Of a stretch of 64,000 bases of DNA, positions 1 through 9,514 are shown one piece after another; the first letter of the stretch is position 1, and every line of letters begins with the position of its first letter. The notes beneath the pieces were generated by a model. It was not told the origin of the DNA and did not search any database. It saw only the letters and a list, made by a program, of their open reading frames with translations. Made by a program: the position numbers and the translations under genes. The stretch is from an uncultured cyanobacterium (GTDB lineage Bacteria > Cyanobacteriota > Cyanobacteriia > PCC-6307 > Cyanobiaceae). The stretch covers positions 124,001 through 188,000 of the forward strand of contig CAIQIA010000026.1 of NCBI GenBank assembly GCA_903871775.1. Direction: 5' to 3'.

Positions 1-203
1 GAGAGGCTGCTCTCGAACGGATGGCCGTGCCAGCTGTTCCAGAGCACCTGCAGAAAGATGCCCTGGTCATAGGAGGCGGTGAGGGACCAGAGACGCCAGG
101 CCTGCACCAGCAGCCCCAGAACGGCGAACAGCAGAGCCGCCACCATCACCCAGCGCCCCGGATCCGGGCCACGGCGGGTCGGGGGAGGCAGCGGATCGTC
201 CAT
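1..203 (-). CDS. DUF2079 family membrane protein, N-terminal part (runs off the window)
   Basis: The reverse strand from the ATG at 203 reads a short basic, proline-rich cytoplasmic start, then a hydrophobic helix at about residues 18-36, then the segment YDQGIFLQVLWN, which I recognise from cyanobacterial DUF2079 membrane proteins. Only the first 67 codons are present; the rest lies left of the window. DUF2079 proteins are polytopic and of unknown function, somewhat like membrane glycosyltransferases. It is divergent from sasA with about 55 bp between the two starts, so their promoters must share or overlap that stretch. Confidence 0.7.
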   Translation of the reverse strand, partial: MDDPLPPPTRRGPDPGRWVMVAALLFAVLGLLVQAWRLWSLTASYDQGIFLQVLWNSWHGHPFESSL

Positions 204-258
204 CAAGGCAGGCCAGGCCAAAAAAGGTCTTTAGCGTGGGGACGCCCTCGAGTGCGCA

Positions 259-1371
259 GTGAACAGCCCGGTCGACGCCCAGTCCCGCCAGAGCCTGAGG
301 CTCCTCCTGGTCGCAGGGCCCCATCACCTGGCGGGGCAGGATCTGCGCGGGTTGATGGAGTTCCTGCAGGACCAGCGGTCCCAGTTCGACCTCAGCCTGT
401 CGATCGCCGACCCGCAGAAGCAGCCCGAACTGCTGGAGCTGCACCGGCTCGTGGCCACGCCGGCCCTGGTGAAGCTCGAGCCGCCGCCGAAGCAGATCTT
501 CGCCGGCAACGCCATCCTCAAGCAGCTGCAGAGCTGGCTGCCCCGCTGGCGGCAGCTGGGCATGGTGAGCGGCCTGGGGGTGGGCCTGCGGGCCGTCGAG
601 CCGAGCGGTGGCCCCAGCGAACGGGAGCTGCAGCTGGAGGACCAGCTGCTGGTGCTGCGCCAGGAGAACGAGACCCTCACCTCGCGGCTGGGGGTCCAGG
701 AGCGGCTGCTGCGCATGGTGGCCCACGAACTGCGCACCCCGCTCACGGCCGCCAACCTGGCGCTGCAGAGCTACCGGCTGGCGCAGATCGACCGGGACCG
801 GTTCTTCGATGTGGTCGATCGCCGTCTGGAGGACATCGCCCAGCTCTCCCACGATCTGCTCGAGGTGGGCAGCACCCGCTGGGAGGCCCTGTTCAACCCC
901 CAGAGGCTCGGCCTGGCGCCGATCGCCGCCGAGGCCATCCTCGAACTCGAGAAGCTCTGGGTGAACCGCAGGCTGGAGCTGATCACCGACGTCCCCAGTG
1001 ATCTGCCTGATGTCTACGCCGACCAGCGGCGCATGCGCCAGGTGCTGTTGAACCTGATGGAGAACGCGCTCAAGTTCACCCCCGACGGCGGCCGCGTCAG
1101 CCTCACCCTGCTGCACCGCACCAGCCAGTGGGTGCAGGTGAGCGTCTGCGACTCGGGGCCCGGCATCCCCACCGAAGAGCAGCAGCGCATCTTCCAGGAC
1201 CGGGTGCGTCTGCCCCAGACGGCGGCCCAGGCCCCGGGGTTCGGTGTGGGCCTGTCGGTCTGCCGACGCATCGTCGAGGTGCACGGCGGACGGATCTGGG
1301 TCGTGAGCGAACCCGGCGAAGGCGCCTGCTTCCACTTCACCGTCCCGGTCTGGAGCGGCCAGAGCGGCTGA
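259..1371 (+). CDS. sasA: Clock output sensor histidine kinase SasA
   Basis: 370 aa, GTG start. SasA binds KaiC and phosphorylates the response regulator RpaA, passing circadian time to transcription. Residues 1-100 form the thioredoxin-like KaiB/SasA sensor domain, recognisable in LRLLLVAGP and the LEPPPKQIF segment. A short coiled region at about 120-150 leads into the dimerisation domain with H-box MVAHELRTP, phospho-acceptor His156. The ATP-binding domain has the N box (NLMENALKF, 265-273), G1 (DSGPGIP, 298-304) and G2 (GFGVGL, 327-332). There is no membrane segment, as expected for this soluble kinase. Length matches the family (about 370-390). tRNA-Glu follows 70 bp downstream on the same strand. 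Confidence 0.93.
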   Translation: MNSPVDAQSRQSLRLLLVAGPHHLAGQDLRGLMEFLQDQRSQFDLSLSIADPQKQPELLELHRLVATPALVKLEPPPKQIFAGNAILKQLQSWLPRWRQLGMVSGLGVGLRAVEPSGGPSERELQLEDQLLVLRQENETLTSRLGVQERLLRMVAHELRTPLTAANLALQSYRLAQIDRDRFFDVVDRRLEDIAQLSHDLLEVGSTRWEALFNPQRLGLAPIAAEAILELEKLWVNRRLELITDVPSDLPDVYADQRRMRQVLLNLMENALKFTPDGGRVSLTLLHRTSQWVQVSVCDSGPGIPTEEQQRIFQDRVRLPQTAAQAPGFGVGLSVCRRIVEVHGGRIWVVSEPGEGACFHFTVPVWSGQSG

Positions 1372-1441
1372 GCCCACGGACGGTTGCCCGAGGGAGGGTC
1401 AGGGCGGTATGTTGAGCCTTCGCCGGTGAACGGCGGGCCTC

Positions 1442-1514
1442 GCCCCCATCGTCTAGAGGCCTAGGACACCTCCCTTTCACGGAGGCGACAGGGGTTCGAA
1501 TCCCCTTGGGGGTA
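1442..1514 (+). tRNA. trnE: tRNA-Glu (anticodon TTC)
   Basis: A 73-nt cloverleaf can be folded by eye. The acceptor stem pairs GCCCCCA with TGGGGGT. The anticodon stem CCTCC/GGAGG (1469-1473 and 1481-1485) closes the loop CTTTCAC with anticodon TTC at 1476-1478. The T arm has the invariant GGTTCGAATCC. The 3' CCA is not encoded. In cyanobacteria this tRNA serves protein synthesis and is also the substrate of glutamyl-tRNA reductase, the first step to chlorophyll, haem and bilins. Confidence 0.97.
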
Positions 1515-1557
1515 TGCGCACAGGAGTGCCATCATTCCGTGCCGTCCCAGAGCTGCG

Positions 1558-1590
1558 GTCCACTGGTCCGGTGGACGTTTTCCAGTGGAC
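1558..1590. repeat. Inverted repeat with two competing hairpins downstream of tRNA-Glu
   Basis: GTCCACTGG (1558-1566) and CCAGTGGAC (1582-1590) are a perfect 9-bp inverted repeat with a 15-nt loop. The loop contains GTGGAC (1571-1576), which also pairs perfectly with GTCCAC (1558-1563), followed by GTTTT. Two mutually exclusive stems can therefore form. It lies 44 nt after tRNA-Glu and about 46 nt before the end of the convergent SRPBCC gene, so it may act as a bidirectional terminator or processing signal. The T run is short, so termination is an inference. Confidence 0.45.
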
Positions 1591-1635
1591 ATTCAGGTGG
1601 AACGGCGTCGCCCATGCCAACACAGGCTCTGGGTT

Positions 1636-2193
1636 TCAGACGGTCGGTGCAGCGGCCATGGGGCGATCCGGATGGAGGGCCCCGCGGCGCAGGGCTTCGA
1701 GGGCCACGGCCCTCAGGTTGCTGGCCAGATCCTCCTGGAGGCGCTGCTCGATCAGGCCGATGGGCATGCCGACGCAGGCTTGAACCGTGAGTTCGTAACG
1801 CAGGCGAACACCCTTCTCGCTGTCGCCCTGCACGGTCCAGGTGCCCTGGAAACGGCGAAAGTCGCCCGCCAGCATCTCGAAATCCAGAACACCCTGCTCC
1901 CGCCGTTCCTGCAGCTGCAGACGCACCGAGGCCGTGAAGCGCAGACCCACGAAACGCTGGCTGCCCACCTGTTCGAGCACCACCACGTCGCCGCGGCGCT
2001 CCACCAGGGAGGACTTTTCGAGGTTGGGAATGAAGTCAGGCAGGCGCTCGTAATCGGTCAGCACAGCCCAGACGGCCTCCGGGCCGAGGGGAAGGGCCAG
2101 CTGGGCCGCCAGACGGCGCGTGGAACCGGGCAGACGCTCAATGACCTGCTCGATGGGCTCGGAAGGCAGAGTCAGGGGAGATGAGGCAGTCAA
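1636..2193 (-). CDS. SRPBCC (START/polyketide-cyclase fold) lipid-binding-like protein
   Basis: 185 aa, TTG start; no ATG or GTG gives a better full-length frame. The LPLGPEAVWAVLTDYERLPDFIPNL segment and the later FRRFQGTWTV and RLRYELTVQ strands are typical of the cyclase/dehydrase (COQ10/START-like) family common in cyanobacteria. These proteins bind a hydrophobic ligand in a deep helix-grip pocket; the ligand here is unknown. No signal peptide or membrane segment is seen, so it is presumably cytosolic. It is convergent with tRNA-Glu and divergent from petH, with about 115 bp between the two starts. Confidence 0.8.
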   Translation of the reverse strand: MTASSPLTLPSEPIEQVIERLPGSTRRLAAQLALPLGPEAVWAVLTDYERLPDFIPNLEKSSLVERRGDVVVLEQVGSQRFVGLRFTASVRLQLQERREQGVLDFEMLAGDFRRFQGTWTVQGDSEKGVRLRYELTVQACVGMPIGLIEQRLQEDLASNLRAVALEALRRGALHPDRPMAAAPTV

Positions 2194-2255
2194 GTTCAGT
2201 CAAGCGAACCGCCGTGGCCACCGGCAGTGGTGGAGACACTAACGGTGTCGTCCCG

Positions 2256-3492
<1,237 letters not shown>

Positions 3493-3520
3493 GCCTCTGC
3501 CGCTGACAGCCGTGCACCGA

Positions 3521-3545
3521 CCGCCCGATCCCGGGCGGTTTTTTT
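3521..3545 (+). terminator. Rho-independent terminator after petH
   Basis: A perfect 7-bp GC stem, CCGCCCG (3521-3527) with CGGGCGG (3532-3538), has a 4-nt loop and is followed by seven Ts (3539-3545). It starts 29 nt after the petH stop. It separates petH from zwf and is the clearest intrinsic terminator in the window. Confidence 0.92.
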
Positions 3546-3635
3546 GTGCCCCACGGCCGGAACCCGGGGATCTTCCGTTCGCTTTTCGGCCATCGGCCGC
3601 TGTGCTCGTTAAACAAGGGCATCCGAAGCGCTCCG

Positions 3636-5159
3636 ATGACCGCCTCGCTCACCAATCCCCTCCGCGTCGGCCTGCGCCAGGAGCGGGTCATCTCCCCCCA
3701 GTGCCTGGTGATCTTCGGGGCAAGCGGCGATCTCACCCACCGCAAGCTGGTGCCCGCCCTGTTCGAGCTGTTCCGCCAGCGACGGCTGCCGAGCGAATTC
3801 GCCGTGCTGGGCTGCGCCCGGCGTCCCTGGAGTGACGACGAGTTCCGCCAGAAGATGGAGGAAGCCCTCGGGCCCCTGGTCCAGGAGGATCCCCAGGCCT
3901 GGCGCACCTTCGCCGCCGGCCTCTTCTACGAACCCGTCGACCTGCAGAAGGACGGCGACGTGGTACGCCTCAGCAAACGGCTCGATCAGATCGATCGCCA
4001 GCGGGCCACCCGCAACAACCGCACCTTCTACCTGTCGGTGTCGCCCGCCTTTTACGGCAGCGGCTGCAGGGCCCTGGCCGCCGCTGGCCTGCTCAGCGAT
4101 CCGAGCCGCAGCCGGGTGGTGATCGAGAAGCCCTTCGGTCGTGACTTCGCCAGCGCCCGCGAGCTGAACCGGGTGGTGACCGGCTGCGGTCAGGAAAGCC
4201 AGATCTTCCGCATCGACCACTACCTGGGCAAGGAGACGGTCCAGAACATCCTGGTGCTGCGCTTCGCCAACACCATCTTCGAGCCGATCTGGAACCGCAA
4301 CTACATCTCGAGCGTGCAGATCACCGCCGCCGAAACCGTGGGGGTGGAGGAACGGGCGGGGTACTACGAGACCTCGGGGGCCCTGCGCGACATGGTGCAG
4401 AACCACCTGACCCAGATGCTGGCCCTCACCGCCATGGAGGCACCGGGCCGCTACGACCCCGAATCGATCCGCAACGAGAAGGCCAAGGTGCTGCAGGCCG
4501 CCCGCCTGGCGGATGAACAGGAACCCTGGCACTGCTGCGTCAGGGGGCAGTACGGCCCCGGTGGCAGCAGCAGCAACCCGATGCCCGGCTACCGGCAGGA
4601 ACCGGGGGTGGATCCCAACAGCACCACCGAGACCTACGTGGCGATGAAGCTGTTCATCGACAACTGGCGCTGGCAGGGGGTGCCCTTCTACCTGCGCACC
4701 GGCAAGCGCATGGCCAAGCGCCTCAGCGAGGTGGTGCTCACCTTCCGCGAGGCGCCGGTGCATCTCTTCGACGCCGCCGGCGGCACCCCCACCGCCAACC
4801 AGCTGATCCTGCGCATCCAGCCCGACGAGGGCGCCGAGTTCCGCTTCGAGGTCAAGGCCCCCGGCTCCGGCATGCGCAGCCGGCCGGTCGACATGAACTT
4901 CTCGTACGACGAGTCCTTCGGTGAGCCGTCCGACGAGGGTTACGTGCGTCTGCTGGCCGACGCCATGCTCGGTGATCCCACCCTCTTCACCCGCAGTGAC
5001 GAGGTCGAGGCCGCCTGGCGCCTCTACACCCCCCTGGTGGAGCTGATCGAGCAGAGCCCCTGGCAACTGCCGGTCTACCCCTACGAGGCCCGCACCTGGG
5101 GACCGGCCGCCGCCGACAGCCTGCTGGCCCGCGACGGCCTGCTCTGGCGCCGCCCCTGA
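3636..5159 (+). CDS. zwf: Glucose-6-phosphate 1-dehydrogenase
   Basis: 507 aa from the ATG at 3636. An upstream in-frame ATG at 3546 would add 30 unconserved residues starting right at the petH terminator, so it was rejected. The enzyme commits glucose-6-phosphate to the oxidative pentose phosphate pathway and makes NADPH in the dark. The dinucleotide motif FGASGDLTHRKLVPALF is near the N-terminus, and the active-site signature RIDHYLGKETVQN is in the middle. Length equals the cyanobacterial norm (about 509). opcA follows 44 nt downstream, the usual cyanobacterial pairing, which suggests co-transcription. Confidence 0.97.
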   Translation: MTASLTNPLRVGLRQERVISPQCLVIFGASGDLTHRKLVPALFELFRQRRLPSEFAVLGCARRPWSDDEFRQKMEEALGPLVQEDPQAWRTFAAGLFYEPVDLQKDGDVVRLSKRLDQIDRQRATRNNRTFYLSVSPAFYGSGCRALAAAGLLSDPSRSRVVIEKPFGRDFASARELNRVVTGCGQESQIFRIDHYLGKETVQNILVLRFANTIFEPIWNRNYISSVQITAAETVGVEERAGYYETSGALRDMVQNHLTQMLALTAMEAPGRYDPESIRNEKAKVLQAARLADEQEPWHCCVRGQYGPGGSSSNPMPGYRQEPGVDPNSTTETYVAMKLFIDNWRWQGVPFYLRTGKRMAKRLSEVVLTFREAPVHLFDAAGGTPTANQLILRIQPDEGAEFRFEVKAPGSGMRSRPVDMNFSYDESFGEPSDEGYVRLLADAMLGDPTLFTRSDEVEAAWRLYTPLVELIEQSPWQLPVYPYEARTWGPAAADSLLARDGLLWRRP

Positions 5160-5203
5160 TCCCTCCGGTCCGATCCACCCCGACGTTCCGTCCCAGACCC
5201 GCC

Positions 5204-6487
5204 ATGTCTCCCCAGCTCACGCTTCAGGCCCCCCTTGCCCTGCCGCCCCAGGACGTGGCGGCCTATCTCGGCCGTCTCTGGCAGCGGGACCATGAACCCG
5301 CCAGCGGTGCCTCCACCTTCACCCTGCTCGTGTGGGAACCCGCCTGGGTCGAGCAGCACCTGGTGCGGATGGGCCGCCTCGAGGGACCGATCACCGGCCT
5401 CGAGCGGCCCGATCTGCTGCAGGCCGCCCGCGAATCCATCCCCGTCTGCGGCCTGCCCCTCAGCACCGCCCCCCTCTCCCCCGAGCTGGCCTGGCAGCTC
5501 GGCCTGCAGCCCGGCGAGGGCGAAGCCGAGGATCTGCGGGGCCAGCACGTTGACGCCGCCATCAGCCGCCATCAGCCGCGGCGGCTGATCACCCTGGCCC
5601 CCACCCTGGATTCTGCCCAGGGCCTCGAAACGCTGGTGGCCGCCTATTGCCCCCTGCCCGAAGAAGGCCCCCTCAGCGCCGTCTGCGGTGACGTGGTGGT
5701 GATGCGCGGCGGGGTGCCGGCCCTCGAGGACGGGCTGGCGATGGTCAATCCCCTGATACCGCCCGAACTGCCCTGCTGGGTGTGGTGGAACGGCTCCCTC
5801 GACGAGGCGCCACTGCTCTTCGACGGCCTGGCGGTGCCGCCCCGGCGCCTGGTGATCGACTCGGCGATCGGCAGCCCGGGCCGCTGCCTCGACGTGCTGC
5901 AGGCACGCATCAGTTCGGGCCAGGCCGTGAGTGACCTCAACTGGTATCGGCTGGTGCCCTGGCGCGAGACGCTGGCGATGGTCTTCGACCTGCAGCAGCG
6001 TCGTGAGGCCCTGCAGAGCGTGGTGCAGCTCGACATCGACGTGCAGGGCCAGCAACCGGTGCAGGGGCTGCTGATGGCGGCCTGGATCGCCGATCGGCTC
6101 GGCTGGCAGCTCGAGCACACCGCCAGCGAGGGTGACGGCATCAGCGCCGGGTTCCGCCGCCCCGACGGTGCCCCGGTGCGCTTCCGGCAGATGCCTGTGC
6201 CCGTCGGGCAGCCGAGCACCCACCCCGGCAGCCTGGTGGGAATACGGCTGGTGTGCGAACCCGGCGACCGGCCGCCCCTGTGCGTGATCCTCTGTGGAGA
6301 GACAGGGGGGTGCATGCGCCTTGAGGCCGGCGGCATGGCCCGGATGGAACTGATCGAGGAGGTGGTGGCCGCCGACATCAGTTCGGTGCAGGTCGAGGTG
6401 TCCCGCACCCTGCGCGGCGGCCACGACAGCACCAACCCGCTGCTGGCCGCCTGCGCCCCCCTGGCTGCGAAGCTGTTGCCTCGCTGA
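5204..6487 (+). CDS. opcA: Glucose-6-phosphate dehydrogenase assembly/activator protein OpcA
   Basis: 427 aa. OpcA is the allosteric partner that activates cyanobacterial G6PDH and links it to thioredoxin redox state. I identify it from its invariable position after zwf, its length, and the two-part architecture, with conserved WWNGSLDEAPLLFDGL and SDLNWYRLVPWRETLA segments in the middle. It is soluble, with no membrane segment. There is no catalytic motif, as expected for a regulatory subunit. cobB begins 9 nt after its stop, so the operon may extend further. Confidence 0.9.
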   Translation: MSPQLTLQAPLALPPQDVAAYLGRLWQRDHEPASGASTFTLLVWEPAWVEQHLVRMGRLEGPITGLERPDLLQAARESIPVCGLPLSTAPLSPELAWQLGLQPGEGEAEDLRGQHVDAAISRHQPRRLITLAPTLDSAQGLETLVAAYCPLPEEGPLSAVCGDVVVMRGGVPALEDGLAMVNPLIPPELPCWVWWNGSLDEAPLLFDGLAVPPRRLVIDSAIGSPGRCLDVLQARISSGQAVSDLNWYRLVPWRETLAMVFDLQQRREALQSVVQLDIDVQGQQPVQGLLMAAWIADRLGWQLEHTASEGDGISAGFRRPDGAPVRFRQMPVPVGQPSTHPGSLVGIRLVCEPGDRPPLCVILCGETGGCMRLEAGGMARMELIEEVVAADISSVQVEVSRTLRGGHDSTNPLLAACAPLAAKLLPR

Positions 6488-6496
6488 CCCCCGGCC

Positions 6497-7885
6497 TTGG
6501 CTCTGCTGATCGCCGCCCCCTGCAGCGGCAGCGGCAAGACATTGCTGTCGCTGCTGCTGGCCTCGGCGGCCCGTCGGGCCGGCCAGGCCCCTCAGCTGTT
6601 CAAGGTGGGGCCCGACTACCTCGATCCGCAGCTGCTCAGCCACGCCAGTGGCCGCCCCTGCCGCAACCTTGACCTCTGGCTGGCAGGCCCCGAAGCGGTC
6701 CGCCGCAGTTTTCTTCACTGGGCCGCCCTGGCGCCGCTGACCCTGGTGGAGGGGGTGATGGGGCTGTTCGACGGTCTCGGCGCCGGCCAGGAGGGCAGCT
6801 CGGCCGCGGTGGCCCGGCTGCTGGACCTGCCGGTGGTGCTGGTGGTGGAGGCCAGCCGGCAGGGGGCCTCCCTGGCGGCGCTGGTGCGGGGCTTCCGGGA
6901 CCACGACCCCGGGCTGCGGCTGGCGGGGGTGGTGCTCAACGGCGTCTCGAGCCCGAGGCACCGGCAGCTGCTGACCGAGGTGCTGTCGTCCACGGGGATT
7001 GCACTGCTGGGGGTGCTACCGCGGGATCCGCTGCTGGAGCTGCCTTCCCGCCACCTGGGCCTGCTGCCCCCCCATGAACTGCCCGACCTTGAGGCCCGCT
7101 GGCAGGCCCTGGCCGACCGGGCCGCAAGCTGGCTGGACCTGGAGCGGCTGCTGGGGCTGATGGCACCGCCGCCGGGGGCGGGTCAGGCGCCATCCCCCTT
7201 CGCCGCCGCCGGCGGCTGGCCCCTGCCGGTGGGGATCCGCCCCCCACGGATCGCCCTGGCCCAGGACGCCGCCCTGCATTTCTGCTACCCCGAACAGCGG
7301 GAATGGCTCGAGCAGCTCGGCTGCGAGGTGGTGCCGTGGTCACCCCTCGCCGACCGGCCCCTGCCCCCCGGCTGCGACGCCCTCGTGCTGCCGGGGGGCT
7401 ATCCGGAACTGCACGCAGCAAGCCTGGCCGGCTGCGGGGCCAGCCTGGAGGCCATCCGCCGCCATTGCGCCGCCGGCCGCCCCCTCTACGCCGAATGCGG
7501 AGGGATGCTGCTGCTGGGCCAGCGGCTGCATGACGTGGCCGGCATCGGCCACCCGATGGCCGGGGTGCTGCCGTTCTCGGCCCGCCGCGGCGACCTGCAG
7601 CTGGGCTATCGACAGGCCACGGCCCTCGGGGATGGGCTCGTGAGCCGCCGGGGGGAACGCCTCTGGGGCCATGAGTTCCACCGCTGGCAGCTCTGCCGGG
7701 AGGGGGATCCGGCGCCGTGGCGGCTGGAGGGGTGGGGAGTGGTGTCTAGGGTTGAGGGATGGACGACGACCACCTTGCACGCCAGCTGGCTTCACCTCCA
7801 CTGGGGTGGATGCCCTTCGATACCCCGGCGCCTTCGGGACGCAACCCTCGCCGCCGCTCCGCAGCCCAGCGGGAAGCCGAGCTGA
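6497..7885 (+). CDS. cobB: Cobyrinate a,c-diamide synthase
   Basis: 462 aa, TTG start directly in front of the P-loop strand. It amidates the a and c side chains of cobyrinate, using ATP and glutamine, on the way to cobalamin or pseudocobalamin. The N-terminal dethiobiotin-synthetase-like domain has the P-loop PCSGSGKT (residues 9-16) and VGPDYLDP. The C-terminal class I glutamine amidotransferase domain has LPGGYPEL, the nucleophile Cys in YAECGGM, and the late motif LHASWLHLHW. Complete by motif. Its 3' end overlaps the reading frame of the acylphosphatase gene. Confidence 0.93.
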   Translation: MALLIAAPCSGSGKTLLSLLLASAARRAGQAPQLFKVGPDYLDPQLLSHASGRPCRNLDLWLAGPEAVRRSFLHWAALAPLTLVEGVMGLFDGLGAGQEGSSAAVARLLDLPVVLVVEASRQGASLAALVRGFRDHDPGLRLAGVVLNGVSSPRHRQLLTEVLSSTGIALLGVLPRDPLLELPSRHLGLLPPHELPDLEARWQALADRAASWLDLERLLGLMAPPPGAGQAPSPFAAAGGWPLPVGIRPPRIALAQDAALHFCYPEQREWLEQLGCEVVPWSPLADRPLPPGCDALVLPGGYPELHAASLAGCGASLEAIRRHCAAGRPLYAECGGMLLLGQRLHDVAGIGHPMAGVLPFSARRGDLQLGYRQATALGDGLVSRRGERLWGHEFHRWQLCREGDPAPWRLEGWGVVSRVEGWTTTTLHASWLHLHWGGCPSIPRRLRDATLAAAPQPSGKPS

Positions 7886-8223
7886 GCCGCCAGCGGCGGA
7901 CGCCGCGCCGCTCGCCACTGACCCTGGAGCGCTGGCGACTGGTGGTGCGGGGGACGGTCCAGGGCGTGGGCTACCGCCAGGCCTGCCGGCGAAGGGCGAC
8001 GGACCTGGGCCTGGCCGGCTGGGTGCGCAACTGCGGTGACGGCAGCGTCGAGGTGCAGGCCGAGGGCCCGGAACAGAGCCTCACCGAGCTGCGGGTGTGG
8101 TGCGAGCAGGGTCCGCCCCAGGCGCGGGTGGCCAGTGTGCTCACCAGCCGGATCGCCACCACCGGCTCTGACTGGTTCGAGATCCGACCTAGCGTGAGCG
8201 TGAACGATCGCGGCGAGGCCTGA
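7810..8223 (+). CDS. acyP: Acylphosphatase
   Basis: Small enzyme hydrolysing acyl phosphates. The signature VRGTVQGVGYRQ carries the catalytic Arg, and GWVRNCGDGSVEV carries the catalytic Asn. The acylphosphatase fold needs only the last 95 residues or so. The start is uncertain: ATG at 7810 or at 7759 adds a basic tail but overlaps cobB by 76 or 127 nt, while GTG at 7942 avoids overlap but clips the first beta strand (WRLVV). I chose 7810 as a compromise. The stop is certain. The histidine phosphatase gene follows 17 nt later. Confidence 0.85.
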   Translation: MPFDTPAPSGRNPRRRSAAQREAELSRQRRTPRRSPLTLERWRLVVRGTVQGVGYRQACRRRATDLGLAGWVRNCGDGSVEVQAEGPEQSLTELRVWCEQGPPQARVASVLTSRIATTGSDWFEIRPSVSVNDRGEA

Positions 8224-8240
8224 AGGCCCAGCCTCCACCG

Positions 8241-8834
8241 ATGAGCGACGACCGCACGGTCTGGTTGCTGCGCCACGGCGCGACCGAATGGAGCAGAAAT
8301 GGCCGCCACACCGGCAGCACCGACATCCCCCTGCTGCCCGAGGGTGAGGCCGAGGCCAAGGCCCTGCAGCCCCAGCTGGCCGGCATCCCCTTCACCGCCG
8401 TCTGGGTCAGCCCCCTGCAACGGGCCCGGCGCACCTGCGAGCTGGCGGGGCTGGGGGACCGGGCCGAGGTGGTCGACGAGCTGCGGGAGTGGGACTACGG
8501 CCGTTACGAGGGCATCACCACCCCCGAGATCCGCCAAACGGTGCCCGACTGGAGTGTCTGGAGCCACGGCTGTCCCGACGGCGAAGACGCCGCCGCCGTC
8601 ACCCGCCGCTGCCAGGTGCTGGTCGACCGCCTGCTGACCCGGCCCGGCCCCGTGGCCCTCTTCGCCCACGGCCACATCCTGCGCAGCCTGGCCGGCACCT
8701 GGATCGGCATGGGGGCCGTCGGCGGGCGACACCTGGTCCTCGGCACGGCCACCAGCAGCATCCTGGGCTTCGAGCGCGACAATCGGGCCCTGCTGCGCTG
8801 GAACGCGCCTCCATGCCCCTCGCCCGCACCCTGA
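8241..8834 (+). CDS. Histidine phosphatase family protein (phosphoglycerate-mutase-like)
   Basis: 197 aa. The RHG motif LLRHGATEWSRNGRHTG sits at residues 9-26, with the phospho-accepting His in RHG. The second catalytic His is in FAHGHILR. The protein belongs to the cobC/GpmB-type phosphatase branch, whose substrates cannot be predicted from sequence alone (sugar phosphates, alpha-ribazole phosphate and others). Proximity to cobB makes a role in cobalamin nucleotide-loop assembly imaginable but unproven. Its end overlaps the next gene by 22 nt. Confidence 0.9.
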   Translation: MSDDRTVWLLRHGATEWSRNGRHTGSTDIPLLPEGEAEAKALQPQLAGIPFTAVWVSPLQRARRTCELAGLGDRAEVVDELREWDYGRYEGITTPEIRQTVPDWSVWSHGCPDGEDAAAVTRRCQVLVDRLLTRPGPVALFAHGHILRSLAGTWIGMGAVGGRHLVLGTATSSILGFERDNRALLRWNAPPCPSPAP

Positions 8835-9514
8835 CGGAACTGGCGGCCATCGGCTTCGCCGTGGCCCTCAGCCCCCTCGACATCGCCCTGGTGCTGCTGC
8901 TGCTGCTGGGAACGGCCCCACGGCTGCGCTCGACCCTGTTCACCCTGGCCTGGTTCCTGAGCGTCGCCACGGCGCTGGGGCTGCTGGTCACCGTCGGGCG
9001 CAGCCTCACCCTGTCGATGGAACAGGGGGGCGTGCATCAGGTCGGCCTCGACCTGTTCGCCGCCGGGGCCCTGCTGGCCCTCGGGATCCGCGAACTCGAC
9101 CCCAAGCCCGAGGGCTACGAAGACCTGCAGGAGGGCTGGATCCACAAGCTCGAACGGGTGGGACAGCTGCCCCTGCTGGTGCTGCTCCCCCTCGCCCCCG
9201 CCACCCTGCTGCTGAGCCCCGACAACCTGTTCCTGCTCGCCAAGGGGGCGTCACTGGTGCAGGGGGGGCGTCACGACGCCACGACCGAAGTGCTGCTCAT
9301 CCTGTTTCTCAGCCTGCTGGCGAGCCTGACGCTGCTGGCGCCGATCGTGCTGGTGCTCATCGGCCGGCAGCAGGTCCAGCCGCTGCTCGAGCGGGGCAAG
9401 CACCTGCTGGAGGAGCGCAGCAGCCTCATCCTCGGCGGCCTGAGCCTGGCCCTGGCGGCCTATCTGGGCTGGCAGGGCTGGACGGGTCTGGGCCAGTTCC
9501 AGGTGCTCAGCTGA
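8813..9514 (+). CDS. GAP-family (Sap/sulfolipid-1-addressing-like) integral membrane protein
   Basis: 233 aa from the ATG at 8813. About six hydrophobic segments are visible: residues about 8-32, 40-60, 75-95, 125-145, 160-185 and 205-225. The first contains AIGFAVALSPLDIALVLLLLLG, the Pro-containing helix typical of GAP/LysE-like small exporters. The family addresses lipids or amphiphiles to the cell surface in actinobacteria; in cyanobacteria the substrate is unknown. It overlaps the preceding phosphatase by 22 nt, so the two are likely co-transcribed, and overlaps the convergent helicase gene by 8 nt. Confidence 0.75.
   Translation: MPLARTLTELAAIGFAVALSPLDIALVLLLLLGTAPRLRSTLFTLAWFLSVATALGLLVTVGRSLTLSMEQGGVHQVGLDLFAAGALLALGIRELDPKPEGYEDLQEGWIHKLERVGQLPLLVLLPLAPATLLLSPDNLFLLAKGASLVQGGRHDATTEVLLILFLSLLASLTLLAPIVLVLIGRQQVQPLLERGKHLLEERSSLILGGLSLALAAYLGWQGWTGLGQFQVLS

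Noticed and set aside
3546-3635. N-terminal extension of zwf from the ATG at 3546
   Set aside because: It begins at the end of the petH terminator and encodes unconserved residues; the family start matches the ATG at 3636.
8489-8812. Upstream extension of the GAP-family membrane protein
   Set aside because: It is the out-of-frame reading of the histidine phosphatase gene; the ATG at 8813 starts the first membrane helix region.
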